A stretch of 64,000 nucleotides of DNA from CAWIHK01 sp963835935 (GCA_963835935.1 CAWIHK010000005.1:1-64000), one strand, 5' to 3'; shown: positions 24,510 to 34,379, numbered from the stretch's first letter. Translations and numbers: made by a program. Notes: generated by a model from the sequence alone, not told the origin.

Positions 24510-25730
24510 ATGAGTTTCAATGTTGAGACTCAAAGAAAGAAATTTCCATCGCTATTCAATTCTAGTGATAGTTCTTCCATTCCGATTTATTTCGACAATC
24601 CTGCCGGGACACAGACACCCCAGCAAGTGATCGACGCCGTCGGAGAATACTACAAGACGATGAATTCGAATTCCGGCGGTTTGTTCCCGACCAGCTTGAA
24701 AAACGACGAGATGGTACGCCGCACCAGGAATAAGGTTGCGCAATTCCTCAATGCACCAAATGATGATGAGATTGTATTCGGCCCAAATATAACTTCGATG
24801 ATTTTTCATCTTAGCCGGGCTTTGGCGCACACTCTTTCTCCAGGAGACGATATTGTGTTAACCCGGCTCGACCACGATGCCAACATTGCACCCTGGTTGC
24901 GCATTGCAGAGGAATATAAATTAAATATTAAATGGGTTGATATTAATTCTGAAGATTGTACCTTGAACCTGGAAAGTTTTAAAAAAGCTTTAAAAGGAAA
25001 ACCGAAAATCGTTGCCACAACACATGCATCGAATGCCGTAGGAACAATTACCCCGATCCGTGAGATCGCACAAATGGCGCATTCCGTCGGAGCGCTGCAT
25101 ATTGTCGACGCGGGTCAGAGTGCGCCTCATATACCGGTAAATGTTCAGGACATCGGATGTGACTTTTTACTATGTTCAAGCTATAAATTTTTTGGCCCGC
25201 ACCTTGGTATTATGTGGGGAAGATACGAACTCCTTTCTTCACTTCCAGTCTATAATGTTCGTCCGGCACAAAAAGATCCACCCAATCGATGGGAAGTGGG
25301 AACCCTGCCATACGAATTGATCTATGGTCTCGGTGCAACAATGGATTACATCAAGGAAACCGGAGCTGGGAGTTACGAGCGTGCGATGGAGGCAATTAGA
25401 GAATATGAACGAAGTCTAACGACGAAATTAATTTCAATGCTGCAAACATTTCCAAACATTCTGGTCACGGGAATTCTTGAGCCGCGCAAATTTGACATGC
25501 GCGTACCGACCGTTGCTTTCGTTCATGGAGAAATCACACCACATGTTATAACTGAAAAACTTGCTCATGCTGGGATTTATGTGCGCCATGGAAATTATTG
25601 CTCAATCGAGATCATGAATCGACTTGGCCATGTTAAACATGGGATGGTGCGGGTAGGATTGACACATTACAACACAATGGAAGAAATCTATAAATTAGAA
25701 CTAGCCTTGCAAACATTTTGTTCAGATTAA
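24510..25730 (+). CDS. Class V PLP-dependent aminotransferase, cysteine desulfurase-like
   Basis: The protein has 406 residues from ATG 24510; the ATG at 24492 overlaps the GGAGG that serves this start. It has the class V fold: THASNAVGTITPI, the cofactor Asp in IVDAGQSAPHIP, and the Schiff-base Lys226 in CSSYKFFGPH. It resembles the group annotated as cysteine desulfurase-like proteins related to SufS; a possible active-site Cys is in HGNYCSIE. It ends four bases before hypA, so it is in the same operon as hypA and hypB. A role in supplying sulfur or in amino-acid metabolism is possible, but the link with hydrogenase maturation is unusual. Confidence 0.87.
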   Translation: MSFNVETQRKKFPSLFNSSDSSSIPIYFDNPAGTQTPQQVIDAVGEYYKTMNSNSGGLFPTSLKNDEMVRRTRNKVAQFLNAPNDDEIVFGPNITSMIFHLSRALAHTLSPGDDIVLTRLDHDANIAPWLRIAEEYKLNIKWVDINSEDCTLNLESFKKALKGKPKIVATTHASNAVGTITPIREIAQMAHSVGALHIVDAGQSAPHIPVNVQDIGCDFLLCSSYKFFGPHLGIMWGRYELLSSLPVYNVRPAQKDPPNRWEVGTLPYELIYGLGATMDYIKETGAGSYERAMEAIREYERSLTTKLISMLQTFPNILVTGILEPRKFDMRVPTVAFVHGEITPHVITEKLAHAGIYVRHGNYCSIEIMNRLGHVKHGMVRVGLTHYNTMEEIYKLELALQTFCSD

Positions 25731-25734
25731 TAGT

Positions 25735-26094
25735 ATGCATGAATTATCAATAGCACAAGATATGGTGGATATCGTGCGCCAGCACCTTCCAGATAACCAT
25801 AATATAAAAGTAAAAAGTGTGAATGTGGTTATCGGTGAAATGGCCGGCGTCGTGCCCGATTCTTTAGAGTTTTGTTTTCAGGTCATAACCGCAGGTACAC
25901 CGTTGGAAGGTGTACCTTTGAGAATCGAAAGAGTTCCTGTGGAATTGCAATGCAAGCAATGTTTAGAAATATTCGGCACCGAAGAACCAATTTTTGTTTG
26001 TCCAAAATGTGGCAGTACCGATGTTTTGATGCTGAAAGGAAATGAATTACTTTTAAACGAAATTGAAATTGTAGATGTGGAGGAGAATAAATGA
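25735..26094 (+). CDS. hypA: Hydrogenase nickel-incorporation protein HypA
   Basis: The protein has 119 residues. It starts MHELSIAQ, where His2 is the nickel ligand. The zinc site is formed by Cys73/Cys76 (CKQC) and Cys89/Cys92 (CPKC), the standard HypA arrangement. HypA works with HypB to insert nickel into [NiFe]-hydrogenase large subunits. It lies four bases after the class V aminotransferase gene and overlaps hypB by four bases (ATGA). Confidence 0.95.
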   Translation: MHELSIAQDMVDIVRQHLPDNHNIKVKSVNVVIGEMAGVVPDSLEFCFQVITAGTPLEGVPLRIERVPVELQCKQCLEIFGTEEPIFVCPKCGSTDVLMLKGNELLLNEIEIVDVEENK

Positions 26095-26750
26095 GTGTTA
26101 TAACTATAGAACGAAAAATACTCGAAAAAAATGATGCACTGGCTCAAAATAACCGTGAACTATTTTCAAGGAATAATCTTTTTGTTTTTAACATCGTCAG
26201 TTCGCCCGGATCCGGCAAGACCAGTATCCTTGAACGAACTCTCGAACGACTTCGCGATAAAATCCGGATTGCTGTTATTGAAGGAGACGTTCAAACAGAT
26301 TTAGATGCACAAAGGATTTCTAAATACGAAATTCCTACAATTCAAATTGTCACGAACGGTGGTTGTCATCTCGATGCAAAACTTGTCAGAAATGCATTGG
26401 AGAACCTCGATCTGCCCAACCTTGACATGCTTATAATTGAAAATGTTGGGAACCTGGTCTGTCCGGCAAATTATGACCTCGGTGAAGAACTTAAAGTAGT
26501 TGTGGCCAGCACAACCGAAGGAGATGATAAGCCGCTCAAATATCCGGCAATGTTTCGAAATGCTTCTGTCTTGATTATTAATAAAATTGACCTGATCCCT
26601 TACGTAGGCTGTAATCTTGAAACATTGAAAAATAATGCCGTTAATATCAATCCAAAACTTCTCATATTTGAAACTTCTTGCACAACAATGGAAGGTATAG
26701 AAAAATGGTGTGATTGGTTGATAAAACAAGTTAAGAAAAAAACGGATTAG
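26091..26750 (+). CDS. hypB: Hydrogenase maturation GTPase HypB
   Basis: The protein has 219 residues. The P-loop is SPGSGKT (residues 38-44), the metal-binding region GGCHLDA and LVCPANYDLGE follow, and the GTPase base-recognition motif is NKIDL. It delivers nickel for [NiFe]-hydrogenase assembly in a GTP-dependent manner. The His-rich or CxxCGC N-terminal extension of some HypB proteins is missing, which is common. It overlaps hypA by four bases. A strong inverted repeat follows its stop. Confidence 0.95.
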   Translation: MSVITIERKILEKNDALAQNNRELFSRNNLFVFNIVSSPGSGKTSILERTLERLRDKIRIAVIEGDVQTDLDAQRISKYEIPTIQIVTNGGCHLDAKLVRNALENLDLPNLDMLIIENVGNLVCPANYDLGEELKVVVASTTEGDDKPLKYPAMFRNASVLIINKIDLIPYVGCNLETLKNNAVNINPKLLIFETSCTTMEGIEKWCDWLIKQVKKKTD

Positions 26751-26786
26751 GAAAATTCTTTTCTATAAAGATTTTAGTATTTACTC

Positions 26787-26832
26787 GAAGGTCACCTCCC
26801 GCTCGGCAATGGCTCTGCTGAAGGTGACCTTC
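26787..26832. terminator. Strong inverted repeat after hypB, probable bidirectional terminator
   Basis: GAAGGTCACCT (26787-26797) pairs perfectly with AGGTGACCTTC (26822-26832) over 11 bp, with a 24-nt loop, then CTTATT. It lies between the convergent ends of hypB and the outer-membrane protein gene. Confidence 0.6.
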
Positions 26833-26896
26833 CTTATTAGATTATGTTGAAAAATAAAAACCTATTTTTAACACCTCTTCTAAATAATTTAAGATT

Positions 26897-27478
26897 TTAA
26901 AAATACACAGAAAGCGTCAGATCTAATGTGTGAAAACCAATTTTCAATTCACTTTGATCGGGTGATTCTGGAGCCGTACTGCTGGCTGATGAAAGCCCAA
27001 ATTGATATTCAGCCGACAGACTTAAATTTTGATTGAAGAAATATTCGACGCCAATTAAAGCACCTAATCCAAGATTATTTGCCGTTGATTTATAAGAACC
27101 GGGGTCTTGTGTTTCCGAGGAGTATTGATAGAAAATCCCGCCGCCAATATAAGGACTTACACTCGAAGCCAAAGAAAGATGGTATTCTATTGCACAACCG
27201 ATTCCAATAGTAAGACCATCGTCAGTAGTCTCAGGTGTTGTTTTTGTAGTTTTATCGTCTGCACCGACAATCAGCATACCCCTGAGAGCTACTTTATCTG
27301 CCATGAAATATTTCATTCCAAAACCACCTTGATAAAGGCTAGCGCCGAGATTATTTAATCCGCTAAACGTGAACAGAACGGCTTTGTCTCCCTGTGAGGC
27401 AACCTTCAATTGTTGTGATTGAGCGTATGAAACGGTTAACAGCATTAACGCAACAAGAATTACAATCGACTTACGCAT
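26897..27478 (-). CDS. Outer-membrane beta-barrel protein
   Basis: The protein has 193 residues. A signal peptide ends at TVSYAQSQ, and the mature part consists of alternating amphipathic strands with GLGALIGVEYFFNQNLSLSAEYQFG and the C-terminal HTLDLTLSVYF ending in Phe, typical of eight-stranded OmpA/OprF-like barrels. The start follows AGGAGG on the minus strand. It sits between hypB and hypF but on the other strand, so it is not part of the hydrogenase maturation operon. The function, such as adhesion or membrane stability, is unknown. Confidence 0.85.
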   Translation of the reverse strand: MRKSIVILVALMLLTVSYAQSQQLKVASQGDKAVLFTFSGLNNLGASLYQGGFGMKYFMADKVALRGMLIVGADDKTTKTTPETTDDGLTIGIGCAIEYHLSLASSVSPYIGGGIFYQYSSETQDPGSYKSTANNLGLGALIGVEYFFNQNLSLSAEYQFGLSSASSTAPESPDQSELKIGFHTLDLTLSVYF

Positions 27479-27673
27479 AAGTGTTCCTCCTTAAGAAAGG
27501 AAAATGGATTCAGTGAATTTAAAGACGCACCATTAACATAATACAAAATATTTTTTAAAAATCAATCTCACCTTCCCGATTGCATCTGTAAAAAAGCGAT
27601 GAGCATCTGAAAAATATGAAGGAACAATCGGTTGTTATTGGCAAATCTTTAAAAATATTCCTACACTGTAATA

Positions 27674-29995
27674 ATGAAACAACGACTTCATATTGTCATT
27701 CACGGAGCAGTGCAGGGCGTCGGTTTCCGGCCTTTTGTTTATCGACTTGCAACCTTGATGAATTTACCGGGATGGGTTGTTAATTCTCCGCAAGGAGTTC
27801 TCATCGAAGTTGAGGGTGAACAACAACTCCTCGAAGAGTTTATTCTCAGAATAGGCACAGAAAAACCGGAGCGATCGTCCATTCAGAGTATGGAAACATC
27901 GTTTCTTGATCCCATCGGATATACGAAATTTAAAATTCGTGAAAGCAGAACTGAAGGAACTCCAACAGCATTCGTGCTTCCGGATATTGCGACCTGCCCG
28001 GATTGCCTTGCGGAAATATTGGATCGATCAAACCGCCGCTATAAATATCCATTCACAAATTGTACGAATTGCGGGCCGCGCTTCACAATCATCGAAGGCG
28101 TGCCATATGACCGTCCGTTAACAACGATGAAGCATTTTACAATGTGTCCGGCTTGTTACGCTGAATATGAAAACCCTGCAGATCGCCGGTTTCATGCGCA
28201 ACCAAATGCTTGTCCGGAATGCGGCCCTCACCTGGAATTGTGGAACGGAGATGGTGTGGTTCTCGCAACTCGAGAAAAAGCTTTAGAAAAGACAACAGAG
28301 TTACTACTCAACGGCGCGATTGCAGCAATTAAAGGATTAGGCGGATTCCATCTCGTGTGCGACGCCCGAAATCAGGTTACTGTCGATCTTTTACGCCGCC
28401 GGAAACATCGTGAGGAAAAACCGCTTGCCGTCATGGTAAATTCTCTCGAAAGTGCAAAAAAGCTCTGCGAAATCAATTCACTTGAAGAACGATTGCTCTC
28501 GTCACCGGAAGCGCCGATAGTTTTACTTTCCAAAAAAAACAATGCAAAAGTTTTAGCCGATGCAATCGCACCGCGAAATCCTTATCTCGGCCTCATGCTT
28601 CCATACACTCCATTACATCATCTTCTTTTGAATACTCTTCAAATCCCGATTGTCGCTACGAGCGGTAATCTTTCTGATGAACCAATTTGCATCGATGAGC
28701 ATGAAGCTCTCAAACGTTTACACGGCATCGCCGACGTTTTTCTTGTTCACAATCGGCCGATCCTCCGTCATGCCGACGATTCTATCGTCCGTCTCGTCAT
28801 GGGCCGCGAATTAGTGATGCGCCGCGCACGAGGGTTTGCTCCACTTCCAATCACCCTTTCGTCAAAACCGGAAAAAACTTACATCGCAGTTGGTGCGCAT
28901 TTGAAAAATACAATTGCAATGAATGTCGAAGAAAATGTTTTTATAAGTCAACATATCGGCGATCTTGAAACGAATGAAGCGTTTACTGCATTCCAAAATG
29001 TAATTTCGAGTTTTCAAAATTTATACAACACTTCTCCGTCTGAATGCATCACAAATATCCATCCAGAATATCTTTCCACAAAATATGGGAAAACGTTGGG
29101 ACTTTCTGTCACTTCCATCCAGCACCATTTTGCGCATGTCGCTTCGTGCATGGCAGAAAATAAACTGGATGGTGAAGTTCTCGGCATTGCGTGGGATGGA
29201 ACCGGTTTTGGAACAGACGGAACTGTATGGGGCGGCGAATTCATCATTGCAAATGATGCAGGTTTCAATCGTGTTGGCACATTCCGACGGTTTCCACTGC
29301 CGGGAGGCGAGAAAGCAATTCGTGAACCGCGAAGAATTGCTCTCGGATTATTTTATGCTATGAATGGAGACGCTTTGTTCAGTGATAAAACGAATCGAAT
29401 CCTGCAGTGTTTCTCCGAGCAAGAGTTAAAAGTGATCCAAACTTCGCTCTCAAAAAATCTTAATACACCGATAACATCGAGCGTCGGCCGGTTGTTTGAC
29501 GGCGTTGCATCCATTATCAATTTACGTCAGATAACAAATTATGAAGGCGAAACAGCAATGGAACTTGAGTTCACCGCTCATAACGCCGACACAAAAGAAT
29601 CATATCGATTTTCAATCGTCGACAAGACGCACGATATTCAATCACAGGAATTCAAATATGATGAATCATCAGACTCCCCCATCGATTTTTATGTCGATTG
29701 GGAACCGATGATTCGCCGAATAGTATTTGAGTCGGCACAAGGATTAGAAAAAGAAATTATAGCCGCGAAATTTCATAACACTTTAGTCGAGATCATTGTA
29801 TGCGTTGCGGAAAAATTGAAATTGGAGAGAGTTGTGTTGAGTGGCGGTTGTTTTCAGAATCAATATCTGACGGAACGGACAATCCTCGCGCTTAGAGAAA
29901 AAGGATTCCGACCGTACTGGCATCAGCGCGTCCCGCCGAACGATGGAGGAATTGCGTTGGGGCAAATCGCAGCAGCAATAAGAATGAGGAAATAA
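27674..29995 (+). CDS. hypF: Carbamoyltransferase HypF (hydrogenase maturation)
   Basis: The protein has 773 residues, full length. Domains in order: acylphosphatase (VQGVGFRPFVYRLA, residues about 1-90), two zinc fingers (CPDC with CTNC, then CPAC with CPEC, about 105-185), a YrdC-like domain (about 205-380; KGLGGFHLVCDA and ATSGNLSDEPIC), and a Kae1-like carbamoyl-transferase domain (HHFAHVASCMAEN, LSGGCFQN). HypF uses carbamoyl phosphate and ATP to charge the HypE cysteine, the source of the CN ligands of [NiFe]-hydrogenase. The start ATG 27674 has no strong ribosome-binding site. hypC, hypD, hypE and structural genes are not in this window. Confidence 0.96.
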   Translation: MKQRLHIVIHGAVQGVGFRPFVYRLATLMNLPGWVVNSPQGVLIEVEGEQQLLEEFILRIGTEKPERSSIQSMETSFLDPIGYTKFKIRESRTEGTPTAFVLPDIATCPDCLAEILDRSNRRYKYPFTNCTNCGPRFTIIEGVPYDRPLTTMKHFTMCPACYAEYENPADRRFHAQPNACPECGPHLELWNGDGVVLATREKALEKTTELLLNGAIAAIKGLGGFHLVCDARNQVTVDLLRRRKHREEKPLAVMVNSLESAKKLCEINSLEERLLSSPEAPIVLLSKKNNAKVLADAIAPRNPYLGLMLPYTPLHHLLLNTLQIPIVATSGNLSDEPICIDEHEALKRLHGIADVFLVHNRPILRHADDSIVRLVMGRELVMRRARGFAPLPITLSSKPEKTYIAVGAHLKNTIAMNVEENVFISQHIGDLETNEAFTAFQNVISSFQNLYNTSPSECITNIHPEYLSTKYGKTLGLSVTSIQHHFAHVASCMAENKLDGEVLGIAWDGTGFGTDGTVWGGEFIIANDAGFNRVGTFRRFPLPGGEKAIREPRRIALGLFYAMNGDALFSDKTNRILQCFSEQELKVIQTSLSKNLNTPITSSVGRLFDGVASIINLRQITNYEGETAMELEFTAHNADTKESYRFSIVDKTHDIQSQEFKYDESSDSPIDFYVDWEPMIRRIVFESAQGLEKEIIAAKFHNTLVEIIVCVAEKLKLERVVLSGGCFQNQYLTERTILALREKGFRPYWHQRVPPNDGGIALGQIAAAIRMRK

Positions 29996-30021
29996 AGGTT
30001 TGAACTCCTAAAAAAATTTAA

Positions 30022-30062
30022 TAGCGAGAGCTGTACTATCAATCTCTTTTATTTTCTCGCTA
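30022..30062 (-). terminator. Probable terminator of the hybrid kinase gene
   Basis: TAGCGAGA (30022-30029) and TCTCGCTA (30055-30062) form an 8-bp stem. Read on the minus strand the stem is followed by ATTAAATTTTTTT (30009-30021). The 25-nt loop is long, and the arm overlaps the last codons of the kinase gene. Confidence 0.45.
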
Positions 30063-31974
30063 ATGATTCTTGAACCATCTTGAGGAATTGCGCTGAACGA
30101 AGAGGTTTTTGAAAAATCCGAATTCGTTTTTCTTTTGGGAGTAAATCAAGAATATGTTCATGAGAAAATCCCGTGTAAAAGAGAGCCTTGAGATCAGGAT
30201 CCAATTTTGCCAATTCTTCATAAACTTCCTTACCATTCATAATCGGCATTACGAGATCAAGGATTACCAGAGATATTTTTTTATTCGAATTCTTATAAAT
30301 TTCAATTGCAGCTTCGCCGTCTTGTGCCTCTAAAACTTCATATCCGGCACGTTCGAGAATGTTGCGACAAAGTTGTTGGATTGCTTCATCATCGTCGACG
30401 ATAAGAATTGTTTCACCATTTCCCTGGCCGTCGACAAAAACTTGGTCTAATTCCGGCATTAACGATGCGATCGGGAGATAAATCCGGAACGTTGTTCCCT
30501 TGCCGATATCGCTATCGAGCATAAGCGCTCCGTGATGATCGCGTAAAATAGTGTAAACGATGCTTAATCCCAAACCGGTTCCTTTCCCGGCTTCCTTTGT
30601 CGTAAAAAACGGATCGAATATTTTCATCCGGATGCTTTCCGGAATTCCTGTGCCGGTGTCGCTGACACAGACTTCAATGCCCTGCCGGTCCCGCCATAAT
30701 GAATCGACTCCACCGATCGGAGTCACGCTGTCAGGCAGACAAGTTTGCCGTGCCGTGAACATAATTGTTCCTCCGGCAGGCATCGCATCGCGTGAATTGA
30801 TTACAAGATTTAGAAAGACTTGATATAATTCTGTTTTATTTCCATAAACAGCCGGGAGATTATTTTCAATATTTGTTCGAACTTTGATGTTGACCGGAAA
30901 AGTTTCATGTATTAAAGCAAGAATCTCATTGATTCCTTCATCGATATGAACCGGCCCTTTTTCCTTTTTCGTTTGCCGAACAAATGCTGTCAATTGTTTG
31001 GTCAATTCAATTCCGCGCTGCGCAGAGCTTTCTATGATGCCGGCATATTTTAAAACTTTTTCTTCGTTTGTGCACGAGACTTTCAACTGTTCTGCAAAAC
31101 CGCTGATGGTGTTGAGTATATTATTGAAGTCGTGGGAAATCCCGCTTGCGAGTGTGCCGATACTTTCGAATTTTTGAACCTGAATGAGTTGTTGTTCAAG
31201 CCGTTTACGCTCCGTGATATCGCGAACAATATGAATGATTGAAAAAGGTTTTCCTTCGGTATTGTGAAGCATAGAAGCGCTGATGTCTATTAACCTGGAT
31301 GTTCCAAAGATATCGATCTCTGTTAATTCAATATTGTGAATAGTGCCTGACTCGATCAAACGTTGATACATTTCTTTAGCGTGAGGAAGGTCGTCCGGAT
31401 GAATCATGCTGAGCATGTTTTTCCCGAGTACCAGGTCGATACTCTGAATACCGTAGCTATTGAGGGCTTTCTGATTGCAAAATAAAATATTGAGGTCTAG
31501 ATCTGTGAGTATAATTGAATCAGGCGAAGTTTCCACAAGCGTCCGGTAGCGTTCTTCGCTCTCGAGAAGAGATCGTTCTGCTTGCTTTCGCTGACGCCGT
31601 TGTTCGACATCTGCAAGTTCGCGTTTGATTGCTTCGACCAGGCGGACAAGATTATTCTTTAGAACAAAATCCTGAGCTCCACGGCGCATAACTTCAACCG
31701 CTATGCTTTCACCGACAGTTCCGGATATCATGATGAAGGGAATGTCGAGATTGGAGGTTTTTACGATACTCAAAGCTTCGAATCCGCCGAATCCCGGGAT
31801 CGAATAATCTGATACGATACAATCCCATTCTTCAAGTTGAAGAGTGGACAAGAGAGCTTCGCGAGTTTCTACAAGCTTCCAAAAGACTTCAAATCCGCCT
31901 CGTTGAAGCTCGCGTACCACAAGCATCGCATCGTCTTCACTGTCATCGACGATTAGTAAACGCATCTCACTCAT
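30049..31974 (-). CDS. Hybrid sensor histidine kinase (REC-PAS-HisKA-HATPase-REC)
   Basis: The protein has 641 residues and no membrane segment, so it is cytoplasmic. Domains: receiver 1 (about 1-125, phospho-acceptor Asp56 in IVSDYSIPG), PAS (about 140-260, with PDSIILTDLDLNILFCN), HisKA with the phospho-acceptor His in SGISHDFNNILN, HATPase_c (N-box LVINSRDAMP, G boxes DTGTGIPE and GKGTGLGLSIV), and receiver 2 (about 515-640, LVILDLVMPIMNG). It belongs to the phosphorelay family with both input and output receivers. No dedicated response regulator with DNA-binding domain is adjacent, so the target is unknown. Confidence 0.92.
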   Translation of the reverse strand: MSEMRLLIVDDSEDDAMLVVRELQRGGFEVFWKLVETREALLSTLQLEEWDCIVSDYSIPGFGGFEALSIVKTSNLDIPFIMISGTVGESIAVEVMRRGAQDFVLKNNLVRLVEAIKRELADVEQRRQRKQAERSLLESEERYRTLVETSPDSIILTDLDLNILFCNQKALNSYGIQSIDLVLGKNMLSMIHPDDLPHAKEMYQRLIESGTIHNIELTEIDIFGTSRLIDISASMLHNTEGKPFSIIHIVRDITERKRLEQQLIQVQKFESIGTLASGISHDFNNILNTISGFAEQLKVSCTNEEKVLKYAGIIESSAQRGIELTKQLTAFVRQTKKEKGPVHIDEGINEILALIHETFPVNIKVRTNIENNLPAVYGNKTELYQVFLNLVINSRDAMPAGGTIMFTARQTCLPDSVTPIGGVDSLWRDRQGIEVCVSDTGTGIPESIRMKIFDPFFTTKEAGKGTGLGLSIVYTILRDHHGALMLDSDIGKGTTFRIYLPIASLMPELDQVFVDGQGNGETILIVDDDEAIQQLCRNILERAGYEVLEAQDGEAAIEIYKNSNKKISLVILDLVMPIMNGKEVYEELAKLDPDLKALFYTGFSHEHILDLLPKEKRIRIFQKPLRSAQFLKMVQESLARK

Positions 31975-32309
31975 GATAGATATATCGGAATATTAATCGT
32001 AGTACTTCAGTGAAATTATTCAAACAAAACTATTTTATAGTTGCAACTGTCGATAAATTCTTTTATACTCGCAGAATATTAAAATTATAAAATAATAAGA
32101 AAAAAATTACAAAACGTGCTCTATATCACAACATATTATTATTGGGGATATTTTGATTAAAGATAATGCCTTCCGGGCTTAAGCCGAAAAGAGTTTGCCG
32201 TGATAAGAATGTACAGCCTTTATTGTTGCTGACGATAAATCGGAAAATTAATACGTTTGAAATTTGTGAATTATTCTAAAACCGACTTTATGAAAAGGAA
32301 AAGCTTAAG
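31975..32309. other. 335-bp divergent intergenic region
   Basis: This lies between the divergent kinase and rhomboid genes and must hold both promoters. The left part is very AT-rich. Near 32170-32190 there is a perfect 10-nt palindrome GGCTTAAGCC in a more GC-rich patch. No RNA gene, riboswitch class or coding frame is recognised. Confidence 0.4.
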
Positions 32310-33506
32310 ATGATTATTCCAACCAAGTTGAATATTAATTATGCCTACGCGCCTATTGCAAATCCTATTATCATAGGCATTACTTCCGTAGCTTTTATTT
32401 TTCAAATCACCCACGTTCTTTCGGAAGACGTAATCGAGCAAATGGTTCTGAATGATTTCAATCCGATTGGACTTGTCGGTACTATGTTTTTGCACGGGAA
32501 CTTTTTTCATCTATTGGGAAATATGTATATTCTGTGGATATTTGGGAATGCTGTCAATTCAGTCGTCGGAAATAAACTTTATCCATTGGTTTATCTTGGA
32601 GTCGGAGTTTGTGCTTCGTTATCGCATGTGATAATTAGCGGCGGCCCTGCCATCGGGGCAAGCGGGGCTGTCAGCGGCATCATCGGAATGTCATTGGTTT
32701 TATTTCCAGTGGCTCGTCTTAATATTATCGGGTTGTTGTGGTTTTCGCTCTTCAAAGCTTCAGTCAAATCTTATTGGATAATTTTATTCTATTTCCTGTT
32801 AAGCGACATTGGCGGTGTTTTTAGTGGCGGGGACGCAATCGCGCATTGGGCACACCTTGGCGGATTCGTTGCGGGAGCCATGTTGGCTGTGTACATGCTT
32901 CGCAAAGATAAGGTGACAAGCTATCATTCTTCTTTACTCGATTTGTGGTTTAATCGAAAAAAGAATCCTAACCACATCTATTCGGACGAGCCGGATCCCC
33001 TTCCACCTGTAATTGAAATTCCGGATTCAAGAGTTGTTCATGATGTTTGGGGAGAACATAAAGCAAATCAGCCATCCGATCCATTTGAATTAAATCCAAC
33101 AGACATTACACAACCAAACATTCCTTTACCGACTAAGAATAATCAGGAAAGCATAGTCTCTAAATCTATTACGCCGCCGCCACTGGAACCAATTACTTTA
33201 GGTTTTTTTCTGCCTCGATTGCTCCGTGTCATAAGGAAAAAAAATGAATTCAGTTGTTATTTTGTAAACGAGGGTGACAATGTAAAAATTATATCGGTTG
33301 AATCGACCCAAGCTAATTCGGTTATTTACTATCCGAAGGAAGTAATGAAGAAAAAAGAACCGGGCTGGATCACTTTCAAAAAGAACGACGCGGAGATTCC
33401 GAAAGATCCGTCATTTATATTGAGCTACGATCCTGGTGATGGTACGAAAGTGTCAAAACGTTATGTGATCACCGAAGATAATAATAAGATGGTTGAAGTT
33501 TTGTGA
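32310..33506 (+). CDS. Rhomboid-family intramembrane serine protease with long C-terminal tail
   Basis: The protein has 398 residues. Residues 15 to about 200 contain six membrane helices with the rhomboid catalytic features: HGNFFHLLGNMYILWIFG, the nucleophile Ser118 in GASGAVSG, and the partner His182 in AHLGGF. Rhomboids cleave membrane proteins within the bilayer. Residues 200-398 form a soluble, proline-rich linker followed by a compact charged domain (WITFKKNDAEIPKDPSF and similar) that I do not recognise. ATG 32310 follows GGAAAAGCTTAAG. The gene is a single unit. Confidence 0.87.
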   Translation: MIIPTKLNINYAYAPIANPIIIGITSVAFIFQITHVLSEDVIEQMVLNDFNPIGLVGTMFLHGNFFHLLGNMYILWIFGNAVNSVVGNKLYPLVYLGVGVCASLSHVIISGGPAIGASGAVSGIIGMSLVLFPVARLNIIGLLWFSLFKASVKSYWIILFYFLLSDIGGVFSGGDAIAHWAHLGGFVAGAMLAVYMLRKDKVTSYHSSLLDLWFNRKKNPNHIYSDEPDPLPPVIEIPDSRVVHDVWGEHKANQPSDPFELNPTDITQPNIPLPTKNNQESIVSKSITPPPLEPITLGFFLPRLLRVIRKKNEFSCYFVNEGDNVKIISVESTQANSVIYYPKEVMKKKEPGWITFKKNDAEIPKDPSFILSYDPGDGTKVSKRYVITEDNNKMVEVL

Positions 33507-33752
33507 TAAATGTAAACACGTACATTGTAATGCACTTCGTTCGTGACTGAAAGTGAACAATCGCATTCTTTTTATAAGTTATACAAGTTATATCATCTTG
33601 CCGGAGATTTTTCGTTTAAATCCATTTCTCTCTCATAATACTTCTCAATATGATTAGGTAAAAGTTTTTTCAGGAACTTGTTTTAATGCTTTTTTTGTTA
33701 TATATTTCGACCAATATACTGGAATAGTTGAAAGGTCGTAAAAACAAAAATT

Positions 33753-34364
33753 ATGACAGAACAATTCTCAACCGAAAAACAGGCGGTCATCCTGGAAGCT
33801 GCCAGAAAAAGGTTTGCTTACTATGGATTTTCAAAAGTTACGATGGATGAAATAGCCGCCGACATCGGCATGGGAAAGGCATCGCTCTACTACTACTTCC
33901 CCACAAAGGAAAGTCTTTTTGAAGAAGTGATCAAACAGGAAGTCAATCAATTTTTCGGCGGAATCGAAAACAGTCTGGCAAAAAAAATCCCTGCATCCGA
34001 CATGGTTCGTAATTACGCAATGAAAAGAGTCGAGCATTTTAAAAAACTTGCCAACTTACGTGCTCTCGGATTCCAACAACCGAATGAAACAAAAAGCTCT
34101 TTCATTGAAATCTACAAAGATTTTCAACAGAGGGAAGTGAAAATACTTCACCAAATACTCCAACTTGGGAAGAAGAATGGAGAATTCGACCTAATTAATA
34201 CAACACAATCGGCTGAAGCCATTATGCAAATGCTTTATGGACCGCGCGCGTGGCTGCTGAAGAAAATCGATAAGGATTTGGATGAAGAAACTTATCGCAC
34301 TCTGGAACAAGCAACAAAGGTTATAATAGATATAATTTTAAATGGAATTAGAAAAAGAAAATAA
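33753..34364 (+). CDS. TetR-family transcriptional regulator
   Basis: The protein has 203 residues. The N-terminal HTH is clear (ILEAARKRFAYYGFSKVTMDEIAADIGMGKASLYYYFPTKE, about 14-55, split here only as a description), followed by a helical ligand-binding domain. It is the first gene of a run with HlyD, two MFS pumps, TolC and an ABC exporter, starting 15 bp before the HlyD gene. It is probably a repressor of this efflux operon released by a pump substrate, in the manner of other TetR regulators. No operator palindrome was identified with certainty in the 246 bp upstream. Confidence 0.9.
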   Translation: MTEQFSTEKQAVILEAARKRFAYYGFSKVTMDEIAADIGMGKASLYYYFPTKESLFEEVIKQEVNQFFGGIENSLAKKIPASDMVRNYAMKRVEHFKKLANLRALGFQQPNETKSSFIEIYKDFQQREVKILHQILQLGKKNGEFDLINTTQSAEAIMQMLYGPRAWLLKKIDKDLDEETYRTLEQATKVIIDIILNGIRKRK

Positions 34365-34379
34365 GAAGGAAATATAGTG

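Noticed and set aside
32160..32260. Possible riboswitch around the GGCTTAAGCC palindrome upstream of the rhomboid gene
   Set aside because: No match to any riboswitch consensus I know, and no second conserved helix.
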